DNA of 64,000 nt from an uncultured Lachnospiraceae bacterium (GTDB lineage: Bacteria > Bacillota > Clostridia > Lachnospirales > Lachnospiraceae), in assembly GCA_910584915.1 (NCBI GenBank), contig CAJUDM010000010.1, positions 78,861 through 142,860 on the forward strand. The letters are read 5' to 3'. Position 1 is the stretch's first letter. Each line of letters opens with the position of its first letter. The notes beneath the pieces were generated by a model that was not told the origin of the DNA, made no database searches, and was given only the letters and a program-made list of their open reading frames with translations. Below, piece after piece: positions 1 to 8,619 of this stretch. The position numbers and the translations under genes were made by a program.

Positions 1-262
1 CTACATGCTCCGGCGCAAACATCCGCCCGGAATTCAGTATGATCTCAGGGCTTTTGGGTATCTGCCCGGCATAGTGAAATACCTCCACCAGATCTACATT
101 TCCCGTCTGTATCTCGATCAGCCTCCCGAACCCGTATATGTCATCGGTATGAAATTTATATTTGCTGTAATCCACATCGTAATCATCCCCCCAGTTTGAC
201 GGCAAAAAGAGAGGGATCGTAAAAATATCACCCGGATTCACTTCCACTGTCCTTCTTCCCAA
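1..262 (-). CDS. Imm26-like immunity protein (N-terminal part; runs off the left edge)
   Basis: An open frame on the minus strand enters the window's left edge and gives 87 codons. It starts with TTG at 262, preceded six bases upstream by a strong GGGAGGA site (269-275), which decides the start. The protein begins with a short basic stretch, then VNPGDIFTIPLF and, about 40 residues later, YGFGRLIEI. This pair of motifs is characteristic of Imm26-type immunity proteins of polymorphic toxin systems (established for the family; the match is by eye). The start lies 24 bp after the stop of the upstream gene, so the two are probably co-transcribed. The C-terminus is outside the window. An alternative is a small unrelated cytoplasmic protein. 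Confidence 0.6.
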   Translation of the reverse strand, partial: MGRRTVEVNPGDIFTIPLFLPSNWGDDYDVDYSKYKFHTDDIYGFGRLIEIQTGNVDLVEVFHYAGQIPKSPEIILNSGRMFAPEHV

Positions 263-285
263 AACAAGTCCTCCCAAACCGTTTC

Positions 286-1065
286 TCAAGCCAAATGCCC
301 GTTATCCGTTACTGCATTATCAGACCTTAGATTTTTTATGATCTCATCGCTCATGATCCTCACAGCGCTCTCCGGATAACTCACATCGTCATAAGCAATA
401 GTAAATACTTCCCTGCCATCTGATAGAAACCTTAATATATACTGATCTTTGCTCTCATCAATTCTATTATGTACCCACACACTTTTTCTGACAAACCGGT
501 CTGTCACTTTATTTCTCGGCACAGACCAGCCCGCATTAAAATGTTCAATAAACAAAGTATCATATTCTGCCGGAAAATCGGGCTGAAACGTTTCCTCTTT
601 CCTTATCTCAAAATAATACCGATCACGTTTTTTAAACATGATGCCTTTCCTGACAGCCTCCTCACATCCAGCTTTTACCAGATTCCAGTCATAATACTGC
701 TTATAAGAACTGTTATTATATTTCAATGTCATCGAAACCTTCCACGGATCTATGCCGCACCACCTGCTCCTGTATCCGAAGTCCCAGTCGATAAGCATCT
801 CCTCTCCCCGAAAAGCCGCACACCCTATGCCATGCATACGATAACTGATTCCATCCGCCTCAAATTCCATCTTTCTGCATTTTGTTCTGTAAGTAAAGAA
901 ATCATACTTATTTCTCAATGAAAGATTTTCGGCTCTGTTAATACTTTTCAGTAAAATATTGCATACCTGTTCTACTTTTTCAATATAATTTTTTAAAATG
1001 ATCTGTAGTTCTTCTTCCATATCTTTCCAAAACTTTTCATACTCTGACATCGTATCAATAGACAT
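286..1065 (-). CDS. DUF6896-like domain protein, possible immunity protein
   Basis: A 259-residue soluble protein with no signal peptide. Residues 1-60 are helical. Around residues 68-110 sits a segment containing YRMHGIGCAAF and, a little later, DWDFGYR and WCGIDPWKV. The HGIGC core followed by a D-F-D-like strand and a G-D-W motif resembles the DUF6896 domain seen near toxin/immunity genes. The C-terminal half is not recognised. The first ATG at 1065 lies inside a tandem repeat and has no clear ribosome site. An ATG at 1050 is an equally possible start. The gene sits directly upstream of the Imm26-like gene on the same strand, which supports an immunity role by context only. Confidence 0.55.
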   Translation of the reverse strand: MSIDTMSEYEKFWKDMEEELQIILKNYIEKVEQVCNILLKSINRAENLSLRNKYDFFTYRTKCRKMEFEADGISYRMHGIGCAAFRGEEMLIDWDFGYRSRWCGIDPWKVSMTLKYNNSSYKQYYDWNLVKAGCEEAVRKGIMFKKRDRYYFEIRKEETFQPDFPAEYDTLFIEHFNAGWSVPRNKVTDRFVRKSVWVHNRIDESKDQYILRFLSDGREVFTIAYDDVSYPESAVRIMSDEIIKNLRSDNAVTDNGHLA

Positions 1066-1094
1066 TAATGTCTATAATCATTAATATCTATAAT
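1063..1094. repeat. Tandem 16-bp repeat at a gene start (possible operator)
   Basis: Two head-to-tail copies of a 16-bp unit, CATTAATGTCTATAAT (1063-1078) and CATTAATATCTATAAT (1079-1094), differ at one base. They cover the start codon and immediate upstream region of the DUF6896-like gene. This is a typical place for a dimeric repressor to bind, or the repeat may simply be AT-rich promoter duplication. Confidence 0.6.
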
Positions 1095-1247
1095 ATATCT
1101 CAAACAGGAAAAAGTCAATTTCTCATCCATTTTGAGCAGAAAACAGCAAATTCTTTTATACCCGCCTCCCCTCCCATTTCATTCTCCGCTTCATTCTTGT
1201 AAAGACACTGAAAAAATTATAGAATACCAAAATAAAAACGATTCCTA

Positions 1248-1276
1248 TTGTAACGAACGCCTCTAAAACGGGATAT
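1248..1276 (+). promoter_or_regulatory. Candidate promoter of the ECF sigma operon
   Basis: TGTAAC at 1249-1254 is followed 16-17 bp later by GGATAT (1271-1276). The TGTAAC/AAC core is the usual -35 signature of ECF-type promoters, and such operons are often autoregulated. The remainder of the 1066-1380 gap shows no other clear feature. The -10 side does not match well. Confidence 0.3.
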
Positions 1277-1380
1277 AAAAGTTGAGCAAAGCAATCCGGC
1301 TTCTACATTCACATTGCTACAGCTGACTCACATGCGCCTGACGGCGCTCCCCAGGGCATGAAAGGCGAGGAGGTGAAAAA

Positions 1381-1905
1381 ATGCAGAAAATACCCGACAA
1401 CATCGATTTAGACGCCGTCTACCGCGAGTATGCGAACCTGGTTTACCGGTTTTTGTATGCCCATATCCACGATGCGGAATGGGCGCAGGAACTGATGCAG
1501 GAAACCTTTCTGCGCGCCATAGATTCCATCAACCGCTACGACGGCTCCTGTAAGCTCTCCACCTGGCTGTGCCAGATTGCCCGGCACATCCTGTACCAGG
1601 AGCTCCGCAAGAAAAACCGGGCGGAAATGGTAGAACTGGAAGAATATCTGCCGGACCAAAGAGCCCCCGACGGGGAAGCGGACGTCATCCGCAGGGAACG
1701 CAGGCTGGAACTGTACCGGGCAGTCCATCATCTGTCGGAATTAGAGCGGGAAGTCGTTTTATACCGCATTACGGCGGAACTCTCCTTCCGGGAAATCGGC
1801 GCCATCCTCGGGAAGAACGAAAACTGGAGCAGAACGACCTTCTATCGTGCTAAACAGAAAATCAAAAAGGAGTTGAATGCACATGAATCAAATGGAAAAT
1901 TGTGA
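1381..1905 (+). CDS. ECF-type RNA polymerase sigma factor
   Basis: A 174-residue sigma-70 family factor of the extracytoplasmic-function class. Region 2 (about residues 10-75) contains ELMQETFLRAI and the STWLCQIARHILYQELRKK helix. An acidic linker follows, then region 4 (about 115-165), where LSELEREVVLYRI and LSFREIGAILGKNENWSRTTFYRAKQ form the helix-turn-helix. A GGAGG site seven bases before the ATG fixes the start. It overlaps the following anti-sigma gene by 29 bp, so the two are translationally coupled. It should direct RNA polymerase to a small stress regulon once released. The inducing signal cannot be told from the sequence. Confidence 0.92.
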   Translation: MQKIPDNIDLDAVYREYANLVYRFLYAHIHDAEWAQELMQETFLRAIDSINRYDGSCKLSTWLCQIARHILYQELRKKNRAEMVELEEYLPDQRAPDGEADVIRRERRLELYRAVHHLSELEREVVLYRITAELSFREIGAILGKNENWSRTTFYRAKQKIKKELNAHESNGKL

Positions 1906-2806
1906 TATTATCCGGGACCTGCTTCCGGGGTACATCGACGACATACTGAGCGAAGCGGGAACAAACGCGGTGAGAGAGCACCTCAGGCACTGCGAGGAAT
2001 GTAACCAGATTTACCGGGAAATGGACAAAGCGCTCTGTGAAAAAACAACGCCCGAGGAACAGGCGGCGCTGAACGGTTTCAAAAAAATCAGAAAGCGCAC
2101 TCGGAAGCTGAAGCTTGCGGCGTGGAGCGCCTGCGGGCTGCTAATGCTCTCTGTGGCAGGCTTTTTTCTGAAACATTTTGTGATCGGAGAGCCACTCGCT
2201 CCCGGCGATATCAGCATAGCAGAGATTTCTTACGATGAGGAGACGGAAACGCTCTCGATAAGCGGCACGATGAACCTGGCCCTCACCCGCATCACCCGCG
2301 TCGTCTGGGAGACAGACGACGCGGATGACAATGCGGTCAATATCCTCATCTACACAGCGGATACACTGCCCGGTCAAAAGGAAAAACGAAATTTTGCGGT
2401 CACGATCCCGGATATGAAAGGCAAAAAGGCATATCTCGCCCGCCCGAAATACGACCGGCTGCAGATCTATCACTGGCAGTCTGACCACTATGAAGAACTG
2501 GCGGCGTTGGAAGAAGAAATCTATAACCATTTCCCACAGCTCGATCGGACAAAAGATGCATTAAGCTGCTCCGCCGGCATCGAAGTCGTGGATGGCATGG
2601 AAGGACTTTTATTTTGCGTTGACACGATAGTCGGCGAGGACGCCTCCTTCTGGTGGTCTGCCGACGGAAAACTGGTGACGGACGGCGATTTTGAACCCCG
2701 GGAATTTGACATCTGGATTTCCCTCGAGGAGCCGCGAAAAATCCTGATTTTTGACTATAAAACAGGTGAATACACGGAGGATTCCTACCTATTCTACCAG
2801 TTTTGA
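1877..2806 (+). CDS. Membrane anti-sigma factor with zinc-finger domain
   Basis: A 309-residue protein. Its N-terminal anti-sigma domain has the HxxxCxxC zinc motif (His35, Cys39, Cys42), with Cys9 further upstream. A basic helix precedes one membrane span (about residues 80-101). The remaining 200 residues would face outside and are not recognised. This is the standard design for sequestering an ECF sigma factor at the membrane. The overlap with the sigma gene strongly supports the pairing. The extracellular part may sense the signal, which is inference. The start ATG at 1877 could also be one two codons downstream. Confidence 0.85.
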   Translation: MHMNQMENCDIIRDLLPGYIDDILSEAGTNAVREHLRHCEECNQIYREMDKALCEKTTPEEQAALNGFKKIRKRTRKLKLAAWSACGLLMLSVAGFFLKHFVIGEPLAPGDISIAEISYDEETETLSISGTMNLALTRITRVVWETDDADDNAVNILIYTADTLPGQKEKRNFAVTIPDMKGKKAYLARPKYDRLQIYHWQSDHYEELAALEEEIYNHFPQLDRTKDALSCSAGIEVVDGMEGLLFCVDTIVGEDASFWWSADGKLVTDGDFEPREFDIWISLEEPRKILIFDYKTGEYTEDSYLFYQF

Positions 2807-2818
2807 CACTATATGAGA

Positions 2819-2869
2819 ACAAAGACAGATAAAGGATGTTCTGTTTACATCTCCCTTATCTGTCTTTGT
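2819..2869. terminator. Hairpin between convergent genes
   Basis: ACAAAGACAGATAAAGG (2819-2835) pairs with CCCTTATCTGTCTTTGT (2853-2869), giving a 16-17 bp stem with a 17-base loop. It lies just after the anti-sigma stop and before the convergent small membrane gene. No good T-run follows on either strand, so it may be an RNA-end stabiliser rather than a strict intrinsic terminator. Confidence 0.5.
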
Positions 2870-2904
2870 CAACTGTTCTTCCTGCGCTCCCCTGCAAACC
2901 GGCG

Positions 2905-3090
2905 CTAATCGTCTTTTCTGCCGCTTAAATGCTTATAAATATAGTATACAATACTGCTGACACAAAATACTATAACACTCCCGCATACCGCGATATCAAC
3001 ATTTGTCAATATATTTCCGGTTATTCGTTTTGCCAGATAATAAATGCTCCAAATCAGAGCTATTATGGAAAAGTTAAATATGGTCTTCAT
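2905..3090 (-). CDS. Small two-span membrane protein
   Basis: A 61-residue protein with two hydrophobic segments (about residues 4-20 and 31-52) and a charged C-terminal tail ending in RKDD. The start at 3090 is preferred because AGAAAGG lies just upstream. An in-frame ATG at 3111 lacks a ribosome site. It follows the SdpI-like gene by about 50 bp on the same strand and may be co-transcribed. No family was recognised. Confidence 0.55.
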   Translation of the reverse strand: MKTIFNFSIIALIWSIYYLAKRITGNILTNVDIAVCGSVIVFCVSSIVYYIYKHLSGRKDD

Positions 3091-3142
3091 GATACCTTTC
3101 TCTACATGCACAGGAGAGATTCCTGTTCATAATCTTTCCCTG

Positions 3143-3520
3143 TCAAATCCGCTCCCCGTCCTCCGTAAATGTCCTTTTCAGCGCAAGTTCCGTCGGAATG
3201 ACGGAAACTATCAAAAACAGCGACTGTACCGTGCACAAAATACCGCCCATCGTCCCGATCCTGTCCACGCTGCTGTGCACAAACGGGATCTGTACCAGAA
3301 CGGACAACGGCAGCATCACCTGTCCGATCCTCCACCAAAGCCTGCCGCAGTGCTCATTGGCAAACTTCCAGGTCTCCGGATTTTTCATGGCGCGCTTTGA
3401 ATGATACCCGACCTGTCTGCTGATCTTCTCCGGCGTCTGCCGCCACATCACCCTGCCGCAGATCAGAAAGGTCACCGGCACCAGAAGGTCACAGATAAAC
3501 ATAAACAACCAGAACCCCAT
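3143..3520 (-). CDS. SdpI-like membrane protein
   Basis: A 125-residue integral membrane protein with three or four spans. The segment QVGYHSKRAMKNPETWKFAN, followed by GRLWWRIG, is the hallmark of the SdpI/YhfL family. SdpI of Bacillus gives immunity to the SdpC toxin and signals through a repressor. Here there is no SdpC or SdpR neighbour, so immunity is not implied. A GGAGG site precedes the ATG by seven bases. It is probably transcribed with the small membrane gene downstream. Confidence 0.75.
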   Translation of the reverse strand: MGFWLFMFICDLLVPVTFLICGRVMWRQTPEKISRQVGYHSKRAMKNPETWKFANEHCGRLWWRIGQVMLPLSVLVQIPFVHSSVDRIGTMGGILCTVQSLFLIVSVIPTELALKRTFTEDGERI

Positions 3521-3638
3521 ACTCTATCCTCCGCAATCATGCCGCTCACAAAATCTCTCCGTATTAGCTTTGCTCTGATTTTCCCCTGACACTCACCTCA
3601 ATGCAGATCATCCCGCTTCATCAGACAGCACATCCACC

Positions 3639-6353
3639 TCAATGCGCATCATACCAGTTATCCCCGCAGCTTAAATCAATCTCCAATTCCACTGCCAGCT
3701 TCGCCGCCTGCCGCATCTCCGTGCTCAGAATCTCCCGCACCTGCTCAACCTCCTCCGCGGCGGTCTCCACCAGCAGTTCGTCGTGCACCTGCAGGATCAG
3801 CCGGGAGCGGAATCCTTCCTTCCGCAGCCTCTGATCCACCCGGATCATGGCGATCTTGATGATATCCGCCGCCGTCCCCTGGATCGGCGCGTTCATCGCC
3901 ACCCGCTCCCCGAAGGAACGCTGCATAAAATTGTTGGAGGAAAGTTCCGGCACAGGACGGCGCCTGCCCAGCATGGTCACGGAATATCCTCTCTCCTTTG
4001 CGTTTTTCACGCAGGTATCCAGAAATACCTTGATCCCCGGATAGGTCTCGAAATATTTCTCAATATACTCCGCCGCCTCCTTCTTCGAGATGCTCAGATC
4101 CTGGCTCAGCCCGAAGGAACTGATGCCGTACACGATGCCGAAATTCACCGCCTTCGCATTTCGCCTCTGCAGCGGTGTCACCTCGTCCTGGGGGATATGG
4201 AACACTTTGGACGCCGTGATCCTGTGGATATCCGCATCCTGCTGATATGCTTCGATCAACTGATCATCCCCGGACATGGACGCCAGCACCCGAAGTTCTA
4301 TCTGGGAATAATCCGCATCCATCAAAACAAACCCTTCTTTGGGCACAAAAACCTTTCTGATCCGTCGCCCCAGTTCCATCCGCATCGGGATATTCTGCAG
4401 GTTCGGCTCCGTGGAACTGATCCGCCCGGTAGCGGTGATGGTCTGGTTGAAGGTAGTGTGGATTCTGTCGTCGTCCCCGATGTATGCCGCCAGCCCGTCC
4501 GCGTAGGTTGACTTCAATTTAGTGAGCGTTCTGTACTCCAGGATCTCATCCACGATCGGGTACTCCGGTGCCAGCTTTTCCAGCAGATCCGCCGCCGTGG
4601 AGTAGCCGGTTTTTGTCTTTTTGCCGCTGGGGAGCTGCAGTTTCCCGAAGAGCACCTCCCCGAGCTGTTTCGGGGAATTGATATTGAACTGCTCCCCCGC
4701 CTTCTCCCAGATGGATTTCTCCAGTTCCGAAATCCTCCCCACAAGCGCATCCCCGTACTCCTTCAACTCCTGGGGCTTCACTAACACCCCTTCCTGTTCC
4801 ATATGGTACAGTACCCTGGACAAAGGCATCTCTATCTCCCAAAACAGGTCCCACTGCCCTGTCTCTTTCAGCTTATCCCCAAGAACCGGTTCACTCCTTG
4901 CCAGCACATCCGCCTGGCTGCAGACATACCGCACAAACTCTTCCCTCTGCTCCGCCATCGCCTCCGCCGCTTTTTTCTTTCCAAAAAGCTGGCTGTAGGA
5001 GGAGATGCCGGCTCCCAGGTGTTCCGCGGCGATGTCCTCGATCTGATAGTCATTTTTCAGCGGATTTAACAGGTATGCCGCGATCAGCGCATCAAAGAGA
5101 GACGCCGTACTCACTTCCTCCCCCAGATGAGCGTAATAATCCTTGATCTGAAAGCCGATAAGGCTTGTGCCCTCCCCGCAAAGGCTGCGCACTCTCTCCC
5201 ACAAAAGTCCGGAAGATATCCCTTTTTGCCGCCCTCTTTCCGCATTCTCAAATCCGATAAAAGCCACCGCCTCCCCGGGCACGGAAAGGGCTGCGCAGAG
5301 CAGAGGCTCCTCCTTCTCTTCTGCCGTCTCAAACAGGCTGTACTGCTCATTTTCCCGCATCGCCTGCTTTGGAGCAGGATAAAAGACAAGGGCGAGCCGT
5401 TTTTCCCTCCCCGCCTTTTTCAGATAGGCTTCCAGTTCCTTTTCCTGTCTCAGTTCCAGACAGGTTATCTCCGCCTTTCCCTTTTCCCTGTCAAACCGAT
5501 CTAGCAGATTTTTAAATGCAAGCTTCTGGAACAACTCGTACGCTTCATCGGTATAAAAGTCTTTGATCAGAGCATCCTCATAGGAGAAGGGAAACTCCCC
5601 TTTTGTATCGATCGTCGCCAGTTTCAGGCTCAGATCCGCCAGATCGCGGTGCTCCGCAAGGGATTCCCGGATGCTCTTCTTTGTGATCTCCTCCAGATGG
5701 GCATAGATATTCTCGATGGAACCGTAAGTTATCATCAGTTCCGTCGCCGTTTTCTGTCCGACTTTGGGTACGCCGGGAATATTGTCCGCCGTGTCCCCCA
5801 TCAGCGCTTTCAGTTCGATAAACTGCCGGGGCGTCACCTGGTAGGCGGCTTCCACATCTTTCGCGTAGTAGTCCTCCACTTCTGTCCTGCCGCCTTTGGT
5901 CTTCGGAATGCGGACCCTGATATGTTCGCTGGCGATCTGCAGAAGATCCCTGTCCCCTGAGATCAAAGAGACTTCCATACCGTCCGCCTCCGCCCGCTTT
6001 GCCAGAGTGCCGAGAATATCGTCCGCCTCCAGCCCCGGCTTTTCTATGGTCAGGATACCCATCGCCCGAAGCACCTGTTTGATCAGGGGCACCTGCTCGA
6101 TCAGTTCCTGCGGCGAAGGTTTTCTTGTCCCCTTGTAGGCAGGATACAGCTCATGGCGGAAGGTGGGGGCGTGTACGTCAAACGCCACCGCCAGATAATC
6201 CGCGTTTTCCTCGTTCAGCACCCGGAACATGATCGTCAGAAACCCGTAGACTCCGCCGGTGTGCTGTCCCTGCGCGTTTGTCAGATCGGGCAGTCCGTAA
6301 AATGCCCTGTTCAATATGCTGTGCCCATCTATCAATACCAGTTTTTTTGCCAT
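3639..6353 (-). CDS. polA: DNA polymerase I, proofreading site apparently degenerate
   Basis: A 904-residue family A polymerase for Okazaki-fragment processing and repair. The N-terminal 5'-3' exonuclease (about residues 1-290) starts KLVLIDGHSILNRAFYGL and has the H3TH segment DTADNIPGVPKVGQKTA. The middle domain (about 300-500) keeps the fold outline but lacks the DxE metal-binding motif of active 3'-5' exonucleases. The polymerase domain carries motif A DYSQIELRVLA, motif B with RRNAKAVNFGIVYGIS, and motif C QVHDELL. The start at 6353 follows a GGGAGAG site. An in-frame ATG 21 bp upstream is less likely. Loss of proofreading is common in Firmicute Pol I, so this is expected rather than damage. 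Confidence 0.97.
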   Translation of the reverse strand: MAKKLVLIDGHSILNRAFYGLPDLTNAQGQHTGGVYGFLTIMFRVLNEENADYLAVAFDVHAPTFRHELYPAYKGTRKPSPQELIEQVPLIKQVLRAMGILTIEKPGLEADDILGTLAKRAEADGMEVSLISGDRDLLQIASEHIRVRIPKTKGGRTEVEDYYAKDVEAAYQVTPRQFIELKALMGDTADNIPGVPKVGQKTATELMITYGSIENIYAHLEEITKKSIRESLAEHRDLADLSLKLATIDTKGEFPFSYEDALIKDFYTDEAYELFQKLAFKNLLDRFDREKGKAEITCLELRQEKELEAYLKKAGREKRLALVFYPAPKQAMRENEQYSLFETAEEKEEPLLCAALSVPGEAVAFIGFENAERGRQKGISSGLLWERVRSLCGEGTSLIGFQIKDYYAHLGEEVSTASLFDALIAAYLLNPLKNDYQIEDIAAEHLGAGISSYSQLFGKKKAAEAMAEQREEFVRYVCSQADVLARSEPVLGDKLKETGQWDLFWEIEMPLSRVLYHMEQEGVLVKPQELKEYGDALVGRISELEKSIWEKAGEQFNINSPKQLGEVLFGKLQLPSGKKTKTGYSTAADLLEKLAPEYPIVDEILEYRTLTKLKSTYADGLAAYIGDDDRIHTTFNQTITATGRISSTEPNLQNIPMRMELGRRIRKVFVPKEGFVLMDADYSQIELRVLASMSGDDQLIEAYQQDADIHRITASKVFHIPQDEVTPLQRRNAKAVNFGIVYGISSFGLSQDLSISKKEAAEYIEKYFETYPGIKVFLDTCVKNAKERGYSVTMLGRRRPVPELSSNNFMQRSFGERVAMNAPIQGTAADIIKIAMIRVDQRLRKEGFRSRLILQVHDELLVETAAEEVEQVREILSTEMRQAAKLAVELEIDLSCGDNWYDAH

Positions 6354-6494
6354 GATCTCTCCCTTCTGTCCCATCTCATTCTATACTGCCGAACGATGAT
6401 ATCCGCCGCCTTCCGAACCACCGGACTTTCAGTTCCCTTTCAGCTTCAAAAACTCCCGCTCCGCTATCCCTTAAAAGAACTCAGGTCCATCCGT

Positions 6495-6848
6495 TTACCC
6501 CGCAAAATTAAGCAGCAGCAAAAGCACCGCCAGCAGAGCCGCCGCTATGCCGATGCACTCCAAAACCAGAAGGCCGTGGCGGAAAAAATGATAGATCCGC
6601 ACCTTTCTCGCGGCATCCTCCATCGCCGTGTCCAATTCCTCCTGCAAGTCAAAAGTATTCCCCGCTTCCAGGCTGTTTAGTCCCACTTCCACCAGAAACT
6701 GTATGGACAACTCCTCCTTACAGCTTTCGCACTCTTCCATGTGCTCCATAAACTGTTCCAGTTCCCGGTAGGATAGTTCCCCCGCAATAAATGCCGGGAT
6801 CATTTTGGTCGCCTGTATACACTGCAATTTTTCTCTGTGTTTTTTCAT
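6495..6848 (-). CDS. Zinc-finger (zf-HC2 type) membrane-anchored protein
   Basis: A 117-residue protein with an N-terminal anti-sigma-like zinc finger (MIPAFIAGELSYRELEQF, then HMEECESC) and one C-terminal membrane span (about residues 90-115). The HxxxCxxC arrangement matches anti-sigma factors, but no sigma gene is adjacent. It sits between polA and mecA on the same strand, with a 141-bp gap to polA. It may bind a remote sigma factor or another partner at the membrane (inference). Confidence 0.7.
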   Translation of the reverse strand: MKKHREKLQCIQATKMIPAFIAGELSYRELEQFMEHMEECESCKEELSIQFLVEVGLNSLEAGNTFDLQEELDTAMEDAARKVRIYHFFRHGLLVLECIGIAAALLAVLLLLLNFAG

Positions 6849-6974
6849 CGTCAGCCCCGCTTTTGCCGGCAGCCGTCACATACAGCCGCACACCGCAAAT
6901 GTAATTTTCTGTAACAGTGAAGCCTAAAAGCTGAACTGTTACAATTTTTTCCTGTTCCCGCACAAGCTTACGCA

Positions 6975-7012
6975 CAAAAAGGCGAAAAGCCAAAGTATCG
7001 CTGTTCCGCCTT
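6975..7012 (-). terminator. Probable intrinsic terminator after mecA
   Basis: On the minus strand, AAGGCG (7012-7007) pairs with CGCCTT (6984-6979), with an inner AGC/GCT pair, and is followed by TTTTTG. It lies 40 bp beyond the mecA stop. Confidence 0.5.
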
Positions 7013-7051
7013 CTTTCATCAGGAAAATGCCTGCCGATTTTCCCGCCTGTC

Positions 7052-7741
7052 CTAAATTTTTCTCAGCGTCCCGATCGCCCGGTCCGCGATCAGAAGTTCG
7101 CCGTGTTCCCGCAGATGGTCATAGAGGTGCTCCGGCTCCGCCAGTACCCTTCCATAATCAAAGGCAACCGCCGTAAGCAGGTTGAAATTGTAATCCGAGA
7201 TCCGGTATCTCTCCGCGACCAGATAATACTTTTCCTTTTCCTTGTACAGATGGCTTCTAATCGGCTGTTTTAAGCCGATCGCATGGCAGTAAGACATCAC
7301 ATCCCGCAGAGATGTAAAACTGTACATCCGGTAAGGCTCCTTTATCTCCTCCTTCGGGGTTTCCGGAGGGCTCTGTCTCTTCTCCTCCGCAGGCGCCTGC
7401 TCCTGCTTGACGCCGAGCATCTTTTCGATCTCCTGGGCGATCCGGCTCTCCGCCAGTTCTTTTAAGTACTTCAGGACCTGCTCTCTGATCTGCTTTTCGT
7501 CGCCGCTCCCAAATGTCAGGCTGATCCGGCGATCGCTCAGCACTTCCAGCCGCATGGAGACGATCCCTCTGTCATTCTGGTAGCCCAGTTCGTCCCTCGC
7601 CTCGGAGACTATGTACTGTAAAAATTCATCGGACCTGCCGGAGTGGCTCAAAAACTCGTCCAGATTCAGCCCGAAACTCTCCATATCCTCTTCTGTCACA
7701 ATACAGCGTATTGTATTTTCATCAATTCTCTTATATTCCAT
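7052..7741 (-). CDS. mecA: Adaptor protein MecA
   Basis: A 229-residue ClpC adaptor. The N-terminal domain (1-85) opens MEYKRIDENTIRCIVTEEDMESFGL and continues with LDEFLSHSGRSDEFLQYI, as in MecA proteins that bind substrates such as ComK. An acidic linker (about 110-135) leads to the C-terminal ClpC-binding domain (140-229) with YSFTSLRDVMSYC and DYGRVLAEPEHLYDHL. Length and layout match the family. It presents substrates to the ClpCP protease and helps ClpC oligomerise. The ClpC gene is not in this window. Confidence 0.9.
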   Translation of the reverse strand: MEYKRIDENTIRCIVTEEDMESFGLNLDEFLSHSGRSDEFLQYIVSEARDELGYQNDRGIVSMRLEVLSDRRISLTFGSGDEKQIREQVLKYLKELAESRIAQEIEKMLGVKQEQAPAEEKRQSPPETPKEEIKEPYRMYSFTSLRDVMSYCHAIGLKQPIRSHLYKEKEKYYLVAERYRISDYNFNLLTAVAFDYGRVLAEPEHLYDHLREHGELLIADRAIGTLRKI

Positions 7742-7786
7742 ATGATCACTTTCTCTATTTGATTTTTGAATCGCATCTGCTGTTTA

Positions 7787-8557
7787 CTATTCACATTTTA
7801 CATGATTTATGTCTTTTTGTAAAGCGTTCTGATCTTCCTCATATACCCATTCGATCCGGTAGTCCATTCCCGTCCCCTTATTCAACTGATCAATATAATT
7901 TTCTATCAGTTCCTTTGCCCTCTCTCTGGCGCCGACAAGCAGTTCCTCATCATTTGAAAACATATTTCTGACCTGCCTGTCTGCCTCCGCCAGCGCCTTT
8001 GTCTGATCCTGTGCCGTGATCTCGTTTTTATTGAATATGCCGTCCTCCGATGAAACATAGTATCCCTCCGCAAAGGAATAATCTGACATACCGAGGACTT
8101 TCGCCTCGGGAATGGTAATGATGATCCACTCCCCCTGCCGCACCATCCCAACCTTCGAAGCATCGATTCCCAGTCTGACAATGCCGTCGTATTCGATCCA
8201 GAACTTCCGCTCCTTCTCCCCGATATGGGCAAATCCCCTTCCCTTTTCTTTGATCGACTTGGCCACATTATGGTAGTAACAATCCAGTGTGGCAAGCTCG
8301 CAGATTGCCCGCACCCTCGATATGTTTGGTATAGTTTCTTTCTCCTTTTCCGCTGTCCCTTCATGTCCTGTCTCTTTTACGTTTTCAGCCGTCTTTTCGT
8401 TTCCTGCCTCTTTTTCCCTATCTGTCCTTTCTCCGGTTTCCGCTCCCTTTTCCCCGTTCACAGTTCCTTTATATTCCGTTCTATTTTCAACAGCGCCGAA
8501 ATACAGCAACAGTAATATCAATATACATACTGCCAATAAAATATAGTTCTTCTTCAT
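7787..8557 (-). CDS. DUF4230 membrane-anchored protein (paralogue 1)
   Basis: A 256-residue protein with one N-terminal membrane span (about residues 4-22). A low-complexity charged linker (about 28-78) is rich in Glu, Lys, Thr and Gly. The DUF4230 domain (about 82-245) begins SRVRAICELATLDCYYHNVAKSI and has the strand WIEYDGIVRLGIDASKV. DUF4230 proteins are surface-exposed beta-rich proteins of unknown function. ATG at 8557 is preferred over GTG at 8560. It lies 60 bp downstream of a second DUF4230 gene, so this is a tandem duplication. Confidence 0.8.
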   Translation of the reverse strand: MKKNYILLAVCILILLLLYFGAVENRTEYKGTVNGEKGAETGERTDREKEAGNEKTAENVKETGHEGTAEKEKETIPNISRVRAICELATLDCYYHNVAKSIKEKGRGFAHIGEKERKFWIEYDGIVRLGIDASKVGMVRQGEWIIITIPEAKVLGMSDYSFAEGYYVSSEDGIFNKNEITAQDQTKALAEADRQVRNMFSNDEELLVGARERAKELIENYIDQLNKGTGMDYRIEWVYEEDQNALQKDINHVKCE

Positions 8558-8619
8558 CACACAGCGGCTCTTTTCCTCTCATCTTTCACTATATATATGC
8601 TTATCCCGGATTAAATGAT

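Noticed and set aside
3143..3520. SdpC/SdpI/SdpR cannibalism system
   Set aside because: Only an SdpI-like protein is present. No toxin precursor or SdpR-type repressor lies nearby.
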